49,457 bases of DNA from an uncultured Alphaproteobacteria bacterium (GCA_903874955.1 CAIQTY010000002.1:1-49457); one strand, 5' to 3'; numbered from the stretch's first letter, positions 8,946-17,325 are shown. Program-made: numbers and translations. Notes: generated by a model not told the origin, from the letters alone.

Positions 8946-9947
8946 ATGACAACCTGCATCGCCATTGATGCCATGGGGGGTGACGGAGCCCCTAAAATCG
9001 TTTTTGATGGCATCGCCGAGTTTTTAAAAGATCATCCAAATACAGATGTTAACTTTTTGACTTTTGGTCAAGAGAGCGTTATTGCCCCCCTGCTGACTGA
9101 TGACATAAAAAAATACGTGACCATCAAAAATGCGGATGAAGTGATTACCGGTAAGCAAAAACCAACCGATGCGATTCGCATGCGTCGTTCAAGCATGCGA
9201 CTGGCGATTGAGGCAGTAAACCAAGGTCAAGCCAGCGCAGTTGTTTCAGCGGGTAACACTGGTGCCTTTATGGCACTATCTAAAATTATTCTCAAAACAT
9301 TCGATGGCATTGACCGCCCTGCTATCCCTGCCCTGATACCAAGTGATAGCGGCTCTACCCTGGTGCTGGATTTAGGTGCAAATATCGATTGCAGCGCTGA
9401 GAATTTAGTACAATTTGCCGTGATGGGTTCTGTGTACGCGCAAAAGCTTATGCACATTGAAAAACCAAGTGTTGGCCTGCTAAATGTTGGCAGTGAAGAT
9501 CTTAAAGGGAACCAAATTGTTCAGGGTGCAGCAAATTTCTTGCGGGACCACCCTTTAGTCAAATTTCATGGTTTCGTCGAAGGGGACGACATTACCAAAG
9601 CAACAGTTGATGTCGTTGTAACTGATGGATTTACAGGAAATATTGTGCTCAAAGCAATTGAAGGTACGGTTAGGTTGTTTGCTCGTCAGCTTAAAAAAAG
9701 TCTAAGCGACACCGTGCTCAGTAAAATTGGCGCCATGATAGCCCAACCATCGCTTGCAAACTTTAAGCGCTTTGTCGATCCCAGACTTTATAACGGCGCC
9801 ATGTTCCTCGGCCTTAGAAGCATCGTGATTAAAAGTCATGGTGGAACCGATGGCGTTGGATTTGCGAACGCTCTTAAAGTCGCCGATGAGATGATCAAGC
9901 AAAATGTCATCCCAGACCTTCAAACTGGACTTGAAGGAATTCAATAA
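8946..9947 (+). CDS. plsX: Phosphate acyltransferase PlsX
   Basis: Makes acyl-phosphate from acyl-ACP for the PlsX/PlsY route of phosphatidic acid synthesis; a peripheral membrane enzyme. The N-terminal AIDAMGGDGAPK and the SAGNTGAFMALSK segment are characteristic, and 333 residues is the usual length. The stop codon overlaps the fabH start as TAATG, a typical translational-coupling arrangement. Confidence 0.96.
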   Translation: MTTCIAIDAMGGDGAPKIVFDGIAEFLKDHPNTDVNFLTFGQESVIAPLLTDDIKKYVTIKNADEVITGKQKPTDAIRMRRSSMRLAIEAVNQGQASAVVSAGNTGAFMALSKIILKTFDGIDRPAIPALIPSDSGSTLVLDLGANIDCSAENLVQFAVMGSVYAQKLMHIEKPSVGLLNVGSEDLKGNQIVQGAANFLRDHPLVKFHGFVEGDDITKATVDVVVTDGFTGNIVLKAIEGTVRLFARQLKKSLSDTVLSKIGAMIAQPSLANFKRFVDPRLYNGAMFLGLRSIVIKSHGGTDGVGFANALKVADEMIKQNVIPDLQTGLEGIQ

Positions 9948-10918
9948 TGCACCGTAGCGTTGTCCGCGGAGTGGGTGGCTACCTACCAGAAAAATGTATT
10001 ACCAATGAGGACCTTGCCCATACAGTCGATACAACTGATGCATGGATCGTTGAACGCACTGGTATGAAACAGCGCCATGTCCTAGCAGAGCATCAAAACA
10101 CCTCTGACATGGCCGCAGAGGCTGCAAAAATTGCCCTGCACAATGCAGGAATTTCCCCATCGGAAATTGATTTAATCGTGGTAGCAACGGTTACCCCAGA
10201 TCACCCGTTCCCCGCAACAGCCGCCCGTGTGCAAGCAAAACTTTGCGCAAATAAGGCGTTTGCATTCGATGTAAACGCGGTTTGTTCTGGTTTTATTTAC
10301 GCCCTTTCGGTTGCTGATCAGTATATCAAAACCGGCATGGCTAAGCGTGCCTTAGTGATAGGCGCCGATGCCATGTCAAAAATCATTGATTGGACCGACC
10401 GTGCAACCGCCGTGCTGTTCGGCGATGGCGCAGGTGCGTTAGTATTAGAAGGCGTGCCCGCAACCCATGGGGATAATGACCGGGGTATTCAATCTACCCA
10501 TTTGTTTTCAGATGGTAATCATTACGATTTATTGTACGTTGATACCGTATCCGCTTCTGAAAATCAGGCAGGCCATGTGCGCATGCAAGGCCGTGAGATT
10601 TTTAAATTTGCCATCAAGCTTATTGGCGAAGCGGTCGAAGTTGTGCTTCAAAATAACAACATCACTGTTGATGATATTGATTGGTTCGTACCCCATCAAG
10701 CAAACCTCAGAATTATTGAAGGCATCAGCACCCATTTTAAAATACCCATGGAAAAAATGGTCGTAACCGTTGACCGGCATTCTAATACATCGGCGGCAAC
10801 GATCCCCCTCGCCCTTTGGGAAGCACAACTTGATGGTCGCATTCAAAAAAATCACCGGGTGGTTCTCGAAGCCATGGGTGGAGGCCTCACCTGGGCATCA
10901 GCCCTGATTAAGTGGTAG
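9947..10918 (+). CDS. fabH: 3-oxoacyl-ACP synthase III (KAS III)
   Basis: Starts fatty acid synthesis by condensing acetyl-CoA with malonyl-ACP. The catalytic triad is complete: Cys113 in NAVCSGF, His250 in VPHQAN and Asn280 in HSNTSAA, close to the E. coli numbering of 112/244/274. The 323-residue length is normal. It is translationally coupled to plsX through a one-base overlap. In many alphaproteobacteria ihfA follows; here it does not, and the convergent exported gene at 11085 comes next. Confidence 0.96.
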   Translation: MHRSVVRGVGGYLPEKCITNEDLAHTVDTTDAWIVERTGMKQRHVLAEHQNTSDMAAEAAKIALHNAGISPSEIDLIVVATVTPDHPFPATAARVQAKLCANKAFAFDVNAVCSGFIYALSVADQYIKTGMAKRALVIGADAMSKIIDWTDRATAVLFGDGAGALVLEGVPATHGDNDRGIQSTHLFSDGNHYDLLYVDTVSASENQAGHVRMQGREIFKFAIKLIGEAVEVVLQNNNITVDDIDWFVPHQANLRIIEGISTHFKIPMEKMVVTVDRHSNTSAATIPLALWEAQLDGRIQKNHRVVLEAMGGGLTWASALIKW

Positions 10919-10962
10919 TATAGCATTTATTGTAAATACTATATTGCTGAGCGGATTTATGG

Positions 10963-10998
10963 CCTAACCAAGAATTGAAGCCTGGTTAGGGGGGGGGG
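10963..10998 (+). terminator. Inverted repeat followed by G10 tract, possible terminator after fabH
   Basis: CCTAACCA (10963-10970) and TGGTTAGG (10983-10990) form a perfect 8-bp stem with a 12-nt loop, 44 bp after fabH. Ten consecutive G residues overlap its right arm (10989-10998) and are followed by TGTTTTT. It may end transcription from either side of the convergent gene pair. The G10 run is unusual in this AT-rich DNA. Confidence 0.5.
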
Positions 10999-11084
10999 TG
11001 TTTTTAAGGAAATTCTCCTATTCATTGGGTTTGTATTCCCGAGCAATTTCGGTTTTTAAAGCCTGTAAGATCAAATCAAAGCAT

Positions 11085-13076
11085 CTAATCCATGCGATAT
11101 ATAAGTTGATTTATTATAACATGTAGTTTATTTACTTTTACCGCCCCAATCATGCCATTCTCAAGACCTAAAGTAAGTCTTTTCTTTAAAGTTTCTAATT
11201 CTGCTTTCTTAGGTTGTATTTCCGTCCTTGTGTATGTTTTGCTTTTGTCAGAGAACCAACTATTAATTTTCTCAAAGATTTCTTTTGCTTGGTTTTCATT
11301 TACTGGTCCTTCATCTCTAGCAGCTACTTCCGAAGCACTGCTGTTGGATGTATCAGTTGTTGATGCTGAATTGCTGGGTGTATTAGTAACTGTTGAACTT
11401 GTACTTCTACTTAGTAGTTTTAACTTAGGAACTTTGCCAGATGCTGAAGGTCTAGCTTTGAGCTCTATAGCTTTTTGTCTATTTTCGTTCCATTTAGTTT
11501 TATATTTTTTGACATTTTCGCTATCTTTGTCTTCAGTTGTAATTTTAAAGGGGTTAACATCGCTCCAAGTTATCGAAAAATCATTCTCTAGGTCATAATC
11601 AACTCTGATTTTGGAAACAAGCTGTTGAACGTCTTCGAAGTCGGCATAATTACCTAGTTTTGTCATGTCTTCAAAACTATCAAAATTTAAAGGATCTTTA
11701 GACGCAGCTGAATTTTCCATTTGCTCACTTAACTTTCTCTCTTTCACTGTTTTGCCCTGAGCATATAGGTGATTAAGGGGATTAGATGGTACACCACTAT
11801 TGACTGTATTTCCTGATGGTGAGGGAGAATGTGATGTTGGACGTAAACGAACACTACCAATTGTTGATAGATCTAGATTGGGTCTGACTACTGTACCTCC
11901 AGAAGAAGAATTTTTATTGGAATTACTTGTTTGCCCTGAATTAGAAGAGGATCCTCGTTTATGAGCAGTGTTCGCAGAAGTTTTGTTAGTTCCATAAGAG
12001 TTAGGAGGCGGAGGCGGAGGCGGCACTGATGAATCATTACTAGATGTCGAATTTGAAGATGACGTCATGTTGTGTGTATTACCATAATAAGCCCCGCCAG
12101 AACCACTTGCCTGATTCAAGTTCACTCTCTCCTGGGCAGCTATACCCAGCACACTGTGTCCGCTTGAAACATATTTTTGATAGTTTAGAAAGCGAGTGTA
12201 ATCTCTATTCCAAAAATCTGTAAGTATTCTATGGTGAACTGTGTTTGGCACATTATATCTTGCAATCTCGGCATTTCTCGACCCCATTTCTGCGATATTC
12301 ATGTACGCTTGACGTATGTAGGCTGATTCTGGATCATTACTTTCAAGCGGCTCCAAATGTTTTAATTTAGCAATATAGGCAACCTCAGGAGCCGATTCAT
12401 TTTCACTTAAAACAGGAGTCTCGCTAAGCAGCTGTAAAAAGTCATTTTGAATAGTCACAAGCCGACCATAACCATTTTTTGGAATATCAAATGGTATAAT
12501 TGTACCACCAGGAATATCAACGTGAACATCTGACTTTGTAAACTGATCAAATCTTAGAGGCTTTGATGCACGTTTAATGACATCTTCAAGTTTATCTTTG
12601 TAGTCATAAATTTTACCATCGTTACTCATAAGCTTGCATATAGAGGCGAATTCCTCCTTAAAGTTTTTTACAAGCATTATTCCAGAGGAGATGAGCCCTT
12701 CTGTAAGTTCAGCGTCTTTACTATAATTATTATATCCAATCATATAAAATGCATGAGCCAGTAAAACATGTAATCTTTTATGTTCAGGCAACCTCTGGTA
12801 AACTTCATAACGTCTGGGATTTGCTCTATATAGCCTGTCCACGATACCGCAGGTAATGCAGCCGTCGATCATTTGTTGTATTTGCTCATCCGTAGCTTTT
12901 GTATCGTCAATCTTTGCGACCATAAGACTCATAAATTCTGAAGCTTTGGTCAAAAGCGCTGATGGCGAAGAAGTGGCTGAAGAAGCCGAAGAAGTAAAAG
13001 GAGAGGATGCTGAGGCAAAGCAGTCATTCATTGGTAGGCTGAGGAGCAGGTTCAATAAAAAAAATTTTTTTAACAT
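11085..13076 (-). CDS. Large exported low-complexity protein with poly-proline tract, unknown function
   Basis: Not recognised. I place the start at the ATG at 13076, which opens a signal peptide (MLKKFFLLNLLLSLP...CFAS); the frame also has a TTG at 13091. A Ser-rich stretch follows the cleavage region. Residues of about 45-290 look globular and helical; the middle (about 330-460) is disordered, rich in Ser, Asn and Gly, and contains seven consecutive prolines encoded by a 6-bp GGAGGC repeat. A charged C-terminal helical region (about 600-663) follows a second Ser/Thr-rich linker. The layout suits a secreted or surface-exposed protein that binds host partners, but no known domain is visible. 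Confidence 0.6.
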   Translation of the reverse strand: MLKKFFLLNLLLSLPMNDCFASASSPFTSSASSATSSPSALLTKASEFMSLMVAKIDDTKATDEQIQQMIDGCITCGIVDRLYRANPRRYEVYQRLPEHKRLHVLLAHAFYMIGYNNYSKDAELTEGLISSGIMLVKNFKEEFASICKLMSNDGKIYDYKDKLEDVIKRASKPLRFDQFTKSDVHVDIPGGTIIPFDIPKNGYGRLVTIQNDFLQLLSETPVLSENESAPEVAYIAKLKHLEPLESNDPESAYIRQAYMNIAEMGSRNAEIARYNVPNTVHHRILTDFWNRDYTRFLNYQKYVSSGHSVLGIAAQERVNLNQASGSGGAYYGNTHNMTSSSNSTSSNDSSVPPPPPPPNSYGTNKTSANTAHKRGSSSNSGQTSNSNKNSSSGGTVVRPNLDLSTIGSVRLRPTSHSPSPSGNTVNSGVPSNPLNHLYAQGKTVKERKLSEQMENSAASKDPLNFDSFEDMTKLGNYADFEDVQQLVSKIRVDYDLENDFSITWSDVNPFKITTEDKDSENVKKYKTKWNENRQKAIELKARPSASGKVPKLKLLSRSTSSTVTNTPSNSASTTDTSNSSASEVAARDEGPVNENQAKEIFEKINSWFSDKSKTYTRTEIQPKKAELETLKKRLTLGLENGMIGAVKVNKLHVIINQLIYRMD

Positions 13077-13489
13077 AACAATTTCTTTCAAGGCTTGTAT
13101 TTTTATTATTTAAATAAATAATTAATAAATCGTAAATTAGATTTAAAATGAACTAAATAACAACTAAATATTTAATATGAAAAATCAAACATTGAAAAGA
13201 TAAATTTTTGAGTTTAAAAAACCAGATAGATGCTTAACCACCAATAGAGTCTTCCTAGGGCACAAACCCTAGGACCCCCATGATAGATTCGTTTCACTGG
13301 ACCTACTGATCAAGTCAGCGGACGACTAGTAGGGGGAAACCCAGCAGTTTTCCTAGGCCTTGAGCCTAGCATCCACATGATGGATTCACTTCAGCGGAAA
13401 ATAGTAATCCCGAACTCAGGTTAACTTTAACCGTTTATTAATTTTTTCACTTTAAATTAAAATTACAGTTTAAAATATTATAAATTCAA
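13077..13489. other. Intergenic region between two divergent exported genes
   Basis: About 410 bp without a gene. The first third is extremely AT-rich and should hold the promoter of the 11085-13076 gene, including TTTATTAATT on the minus strand (13120-13129). The middle (about 13252-13396) is the palindromic repeat described separately and is visibly richer in GC. The last 90 bp are AT-rich again, contain TTTATTAATT at 13434-13443, and lead into the N/Q-rich gene. Confidence 0.6.
13252..13396 (+). repeat. Two palindromic units flanking a hairpin core, related to the element at 48.9 kb
   Basis: Unit 1 has the perfect inverted repeat CCTAGGG (13254-13260) / CCCTAGG (13267-13273); unit 2 has CTAGGC (13353-13358) / GCCTAG (13364-13369). 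After each palindrome comes CCCCATGATAGATTC or CCACATGATGGATTC, so the units are direct copies about 98 bp apart. Between them CCTACT (13302-13307) pairs with AGTAGG (13328-13333). The stretch 13294-13376 aligns by eye with 48941-49022, sharing TCACTGGAC and a 19-base match at AGTTTTCCTAGGCCTTGAG. It seems to be a member or relic of the same dispersed repeat family. Confidence 0.65.
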
Positions 13490-14245
13490 ATGACTGTGCT
13501 GTTATTCAATTTAATTGTTCTTGTTCTACTCAATACACCTGTTTATGGAAATTTTTTTGGTCCCATAAGTAGTTTTGGAAATAACCTGAATTTTGGAAAT
13601 AGTTTTGGCAAAGGCTTAGATTCTATTCAAAGCAAGGTAGACGGTGCACAAAGCAATTTTAGCAACAATGTTAACAACGTTACCGGTCAATTTAGTGCTG
13701 CGCAAAATCAAATGAACACGGCACAAAATAATTTCGGTAGTGATTTTAATAACATTACAAATCAAGCAAATAGTGCGCAAAGTAATTTCAACAACAATGT
13801 TAACAACGTTACGGGCCAATTTAATGCTGCGCAGAGTCAAATGAATACTGCACAAAATCAAATGGATAGCCAAGTAAAAGATATGCAAAACGGTATTAAT
13901 AATGGCATGAATAATATGACCCAACAGTTTATTCCACCTGGTATGATTCCCCCGGGTGCGCAACTTCCACAATTCAATATGCCATACCCTAACACCCAGC
14001 AAGCTCCTAATACTGCAAATCAAGGACCAGCACAAAATAGTTATAATGGCTATGGTGTGCCTAATAATCAGCAACAATATATGCCTATTTATAATTATCC
14101 CTCACCCCTGATACAAAACCAAATGCAACCTAATCAATTTAACAACGTGTATCCTTCAATGAACCAGCAATATCCTCAGATTCCTTATGCCTATCTCATG
14201 CAAAATCAACCATACACAGGACAAAACTTCTACCCTAAGCAATAA
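13490..14245 (+). CDS. Exported Asn/Gln-rich tandem-repeat protein, unknown function
   Basis: Not recognised. The 251-residue product begins with a signal peptide ending near VYG (residue 20). Two 43-residue direct repeats start at residues 53 and 96 (AQSNFxNNVNNVTGQF...), with a partial third, and are rich in Asn, Gln and Ala. They have a heptad-like spacing of hydrophobic residues that may form coiled coil. The C-terminal third is Pro/Gln/Asn/Tyr-rich (IPPGMIPPGAQLPQF, then many Q, N, Y), like a prion-like disordered tail. No cysteine is present. No strong ribosome binding site precedes the ATG. A surface fibre or secreted adhesin-like role is a guess from composition. Confidence 0.55.
   Translation: MTVLLFNLIVLVLLNTPVYGNFFGPISSFGNNLNFGNSFGKGLDSIQSKVDGAQSNFSNNVNNVTGQFSAAQNQMNTAQNNFGSDFNNITNQANSAQSNFNNNVNNVTGQFNAAQSQMNTAQNQMDSQVKDMQNGINNGMNNMTQQFIPPGMIPPGAQLPQFNMPYPNTQQAPNTANQGPAQNSYNGYGVPNNQQQYMPIYNYPSPLIQNQMQPNQFNNVYPSMNQQYPQIPYAYLMQNQPYTGQNFYPKQ
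13646..13903 (+). repeat. 129-bp tandem repeat, two copies, inside the N/Q-rich gene
   Basis: The segments beginning at 13646 and 13775 repeat with a 129-bp period, equal to 43 codons. They share the stretch AACAATGTTAACAACGTTAC exactly and differ at scattered, mostly third-position sites. The copies have therefore diverged under constraint rather than being a fresh duplication. Confidence 0.75.
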
Positions 14246-14343
14246 CCTAAGCAATAACCACAGAAATTAATGATTAAATATATAGCTCTAACTATCCTCA
14301 TATATATTTTACAAATATGGTTTTTTTATGATTTTTATTAAAT

Positions 14344-14359
14344 TGGCATGATTTTTGCA
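14344..14359 (+). promoter_or_regulatory. Sigma54-type -24/-12 promoter candidate
   Basis: TGGCATGATTTTTGCA matches the sigma54 consensus TGGCAC-R-N4-TTGCW at every conserved position except C6. The GG (14345-14346) and GC (14357-14358) doublets have the required spacing. Transcription would start near 14370, just before the Shine-Dalgarno sequence of the lytic transglycosylase gene. No rpoN or enhancer-binding protein is in the window, so use of this site is inferred. Confidence 0.5.
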
Positions 14360-14372
14360 GTGTAGGGCAATT

Positions 14373-14379
14373 AAGGAGG
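14373..14379 (+). promoter_or_regulatory. Perfect Shine-Dalgarno AAGGAGG
   Basis: AAGGAGG lies 4 bases before the ATG at 14384. It fixes the start of the lytic transglycosylase gene and is one of the strongest ribosome binding sites in the window. Confidence 0.8.
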
Positions 14380-14383
14380 ATTC

Positions 14384-15139
14384 ATGCTTAAGTTTTTCGT
14401 TGGGTTGTATTGGTGTTTTTTATCACTTATGGCAAATCCACAATTCGATACATTTATGAGGATCCAGGAAAATGCTCAAAAAATTCCTGAGGGATTACTG
14501 CGCGCCGTTTCTAACATAGAATCTGGACGATACATAAATGGATCAATAGTTCCTTGGCCATGGACAATAAATGTTGAAGGTAAAGGCTACATATTTCAAA
14601 CCAAACAAGAAGCTATTAAAGCTGTAGAAAAATTCCAACTTCGTGGATGCAAAAGTATTGATGTAGGCATTATGCAAGTAAATTTGCACTACCACCCCAA
14701 TGCCTTTCGTAACCTTGAGGAAGCTTTTGACCCGCAAATCAACATTGCCTACGGGGCAAAATTTTTAAAACAACTATTTCTGCAACACAAAAGCTGGAAT
14801 TTAGCAATTGGACATTACCATTCCGCAAAACCACAGCATCATAATGCGTATAAACAGAAGGTGTTAAATAATTGGGTAAAAACATCGCAAAATAAAAAGA
14901 TGCCAACCCCTGATCTGAAAAAGACTGTACTAGAATTTGATGATCTTAAAGATATAGAATCGAAACTTAAAAGGACGTCAGTTAATCCCAAACACGAAAT
15001 TACACCCTTTGCTAGTGTAAAAAGAGTCTACTACCCATTAGACACTGGCGCCCCTGCCCGTTCGGTAAATATTGAATCAGAAAGAGTGAGTTATCCCCTT
15101 GAAAACGCAACAAGCCGGCAGTACTATTCCCTTGATTAA
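14384..15139 (+). CDS. Lytic transglycosylase, SLT domain, exported
   Basis: Cleaves the glycan strand of peptidoglycan between MurNAc and GlcNAc, in the periplasm. A signal peptide covers about residues 1-20. The SLT domain runs from about 25 to 160: catalytic-glutamate region SNIESGRY, then PWPWTINVEGKGYIF, the GCKSIDVGIMQVNLHYHP core, AYGAKFLKQL and IGHYHSA. This pattern is the alphaproteobacterial SLT subtype with a PWPWTxN insert. The C-terminal 90 residues are polar and contain repeated Y-[YS]-x-L-[DE] motifs (YYPLD, SYPLE, YYSLD) of unknown meaning. It follows a candidate sigma54 promoter, which would fit regulated expression with flagella or a secretion apparatus. Confidence 0.87.
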   Translation: MLKFFVGLYWCFLSLMANPQFDTFMRIQENAQKIPEGLLRAVSNIESGRYINGSIVPWPWTINVEGKGYIFQTKQEAIKAVEKFQLRGCKSIDVGIMQVNLHYHPNAFRNLEEAFDPQINIAYGAKFLKQLFLQHKSWNLAIGHYHSAKPQHHNAYKQKVLNNWVKTSQNKKMPTPDLKKTVLEFDDLKDIESKLKRTSVNPKHEITPFASVKRVYYPLDTGAPARSVNIESERVSYPLENATSRQYYSLD

Positions 15140-15183
15140 AAATAGACCCTATAAAGGACTATACGAAAATGTGTATGTGTTAA

Positions 15184-16101
15184 ATGCCGATTATCACACC
15201 TGAATTAGCGATAGAATACCTAGAAAAGAAAAATGTCGTATCAATCCCAACCGAGACAGTTTATGGACTTGCAGCCGATGCAACCAGTGATCAAGCTGTT
15301 GCAAAAATTTATGCTTTAAAAAATCGTCCCCAATTTAATCCCCTAATTATACATGTGGCCTCAATTGAAACGGTTCAGGAATGGGCATATGTTTCTAAGT
15401 TTTCAATAGAACTCATGGAAGAATTTTGGATCAAAAGACACGCCTCTATTAGTTTTGTTTTACAATTAAAAAATAATCATCCTCTCTCGCTTTTAGCCCT
15501 TGCAGGGCTTGAAACTGTTGCTGTTCGAAGGCCCAACCATCCGATTGCCTTAAATATATTAAATCATTTGTCATTTCCCCTTGCAGCACCAAGTGCTAAT
15601 CAATCTAATACCCTAAGCACAACTAAGGCTGATCATGTGCTTAAAAGTCTGGGGGATATACCCGTTGTTGATGGAGGAATTTGTGAGGTGGGACTTGAGT
15701 CAACCATACTTGATATCACAAATGATGAGATGAAAATTCTAAGGTTAGGTGCTGTCACTGAAAATGATTTAAAACCGTTTGGCAAAGTTCAATTAGCTTA
15801 CCATGGGGATGCAATCAAGGCACCTGGTATGTTGAAGCGGCATTACGCCCCCAAAATCCCTTTGAGAATGAATATCCTTGAAAAAGAGCCTAAAATGGCC
15901 CTGCTGGGTTTTGGAGATTGTCCCGGCGCAGACCTTAACCTAAGCATTTCAGGAAATTTAAATGAAGCAGCTGCTAATTTATTTAACTATCTTCACCAGC
16001 TTGATAACACTTCTTTCTCATCAATAGGGGTGAACCCCATCCCCAATGAGGGAGTCGGACAGGCAATAAATGACCGCTTAAACCGGGCTTGCGAAGGTTA
16101 A
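15184..16101 (+). CDS. sua5: L-threonylcarbamoyladenylate synthase, Sua5 type
   Basis: Makes threonylcarbamoyl-AMP from threonine, bicarbonate and ATP for the t6A37 modification of ANN-decoding tRNAs. The YrdC domain covers about residues 1-195 (SIPTETVYGLAADA, KIYALKNRPQFNPLIIHV, AAPSANQSNTLSTT). The extra Sua5 domain follows, with its typical linker APGMLKRHYAPKIP near residue 220. The 305-residue length separates it from the short TsaC form. It converges on the folate operon, ending 4 bp into the CofE-like gene. Confidence 0.92.
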   Translation: MPIITPELAIEYLEKKNVVSIPTETVYGLAADATSDQAVAKIYALKNRPQFNPLIIHVASIETVQEWAYVSKFSIELMEEFWIKRHASISFVLQLKNNHPLSLLALAGLETVAVRRPNHPIALNILNHLSFPLAAPSANQSNTLSTTKADHVLKSLGDIPVVDGGICEVGLESTILDITNDEMKILRLGAVTENDLKPFGKVQLAYHGDAIKAPGMLKRHYAPKIPLRMNILEKEPKMALLGFGDCPGADLNLSISGNLNEAAANLFNYLHQLDNTSFSSIGVNPIPNEGVGQAINDRLNRACEG

Positions 16102-16832
16102 AAATTCTGCCACTTTGCATTTAACAACAACGGAGCATAAAGATCTTCTTCCATTGAAATGACTACACGTTTTTCTTCTTCTGCAGTGGGAGACCTATTC
16201 ACAAACGTTATTTTTGGCGCATCACTTATTACGGCAATTGGCGTTTGCTCGCCCCCCTCGCCCATTACAAAAACCGCCGCAGTTGCAAGTGCATCAAGAA
16301 TATTAATCTGGGTGACACGTAAGGGTTTTCCATAGATATCAGGCTGATTAACATAGGAATATAAGGGCTCAAAGCCACACCAGCCTAAAGTAATACCCGT
16401 GACCCCGCGGCGCATGGGGGTTGTGTGGCTATCGGTGATAATAATACCCAGATTCTCTATAGAATGCTTAGCACGCAAATATTGCCAAGCGGCGTGAGCA
16501 ACTTTTTGGATATTTTCAGGGTATAAAATATAAACCCCATCACCATTTGATTCATCAATACCAGCTGAGGAAATAAGGATATTATCTTTAATAGTTAAGT
16601 AAAGATCGTAAGGATTGTTATCTGTTTGTAAAATAGAATCAGCTTCCTGAGTGATCAGATCATACTTTGGTATAGATGTTTTTGCCACAACACGCCCCTG
16701 GGAAACACTGACAATTTTTGAAGTAATTGAAATAATATCACCCGATTTAAGCGTTTTAATATACTGATCCAAAATGGGTTCTAAGCTTTCATTCAGCGTT
16801 ATCTTGCGGGTTTTAATAGGGCTAATCTTCAT
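16098..16832 (-). CDS. folC2: CofE-family gamma-glutamate ligase, probable folate polyglutamylation enzyme
   Basis: Member of the coenzyme F420-0:gamma-glutamyl ligase family (COG1478), 244 residues. Family features: GDIISITSKIVS near residue 33, SSAGIDESN near 90 and ITDSHTTPMRRGVTGITLGWCGF at about 132-154 with the metal/nucleotide-binding DSH. F420 is not expected here. The gene is the last of a tight folB-folKP-folA operon and overlaps folA by 11 bp, and COG1478 proteins in similar chlamydial clusters replace FolC, adding gamma-linked glutamate to folates. That function is therefore inferred from family and context. No classical FolC is in the window. Confidence 0.82.
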   Translation of the reverse strand: MKISPIKTRKITLNESLEPILDQYIKTLKSGDIISITSKIVSVSQGRVVAKTSIPKYDLITQEADSILQTDNNPYDLYLTIKDNILISSAGIDESNGDGVYILYPENIQKVAHAAWQYLRAKHSIENLGIIITDSHTTPMRRGVTGITLGWCGFEPLYSYVNQPDIYGKPLRVTQINILDALATAAVFVMGEGGEQTPIAVISDAPKITFVNRSPTAEEEKRVVISMEEDLYAPLLLNAKWQNF

Positions 16833-17325
16833 GATATTTCCAGTTGGGGTTTTTAAGATGGGTGATCGTATAATCGGGTGCTGCCTTTATGATTTCTTCA
16901 GGCCAATCGTTTAAAAAATCAAGCTCAAGGTAGGCATCTCCTGAATAAGATTTGTGAATTTTGGTTAAAAGAAAATCTTTTATCAGCCCTGCACTTAAAA
17001 ATAGATGGGCAATTTCTGCTCCCCCTATCATGAAAATTTTTTGCAAAGGGTAAGACTTTACCAAAGGAAAAAATTCTTCTAAATTCCTAACCACCGGATG
17101 GTCATTTTGATTACTCAGCAAGGATGTTCTTGAAAAAACAATTAGGTTTCTATCTTTAAAAAGTTGATCGGGCATTGTTTGAAAGGTCTTTCGACCCATC
17201 ACAATCACATGACCTTTTGTGGATTGCTTAAAATGATCGAGTTCATCTGGATAATTCCAGGGCAGCCCATTCCCCTTGCCAATAAGGCCATCTGGGCCTG
17301 CAGCCATAATACCGGTAATATTCAT
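16822..17325 (-). CDS. folA: Dihydrofolate reductase
   Basis: Reduces dihydrofolate to tetrahydrofolate with NADPH, in the cytoplasm; 167 residues. Seen are the Met20-loop region GLIGKGNGLPWNYPDEL, VMGRKTF for NADPH and FMIGGAEIAHLFL for the C-terminal sheet. The substrate-protonating acid is Glu28 where E. coli has Asp27; Glu occurs in eukaryotic DHFRs and is acceptable. The ATG overlaps the folKP stop as ATGA, and the stop lies inside the CofE-like gene, so translation along this operon is coupled. Confidence 0.93.
   Translation of the reverse strand: MNITGIMAAGPDGLIGKGNGLPWNYPDELDHFKQSTKGHVIVMGRKTFQTMPDQLFKDRNLIVFSRTSLLSNQNDHPVVRNLEEFFPLVKSYPLQKIFMIGGAEIAHLFLSAGLIKDFLLTKIHKSYSGDAYLELDFLNDWPEEIIKAAPDYTITHLKNPNWKYHED

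Noticed and set aside
11152..11598. Plus-strand 148-codon frame with hydrophobic stretches
   Set aside because: Antisense of Ser/Thr-rich codons in the 11085-13076 gene gives spurious Leu/Val; no ribosome binding site or domain.
13252..13396. CRISPR-like array
   Set aside because: Only two units with unequal palindromes and no regular spacer length; no cas genes in the window.
13616..14077. Minus-strand 153-codon frame inside the N/Q-rich gene
   Set aside because: Ile/Leu/Arg-biased antisense of repeat codons; the plus frame has the signal peptide and the repeats.
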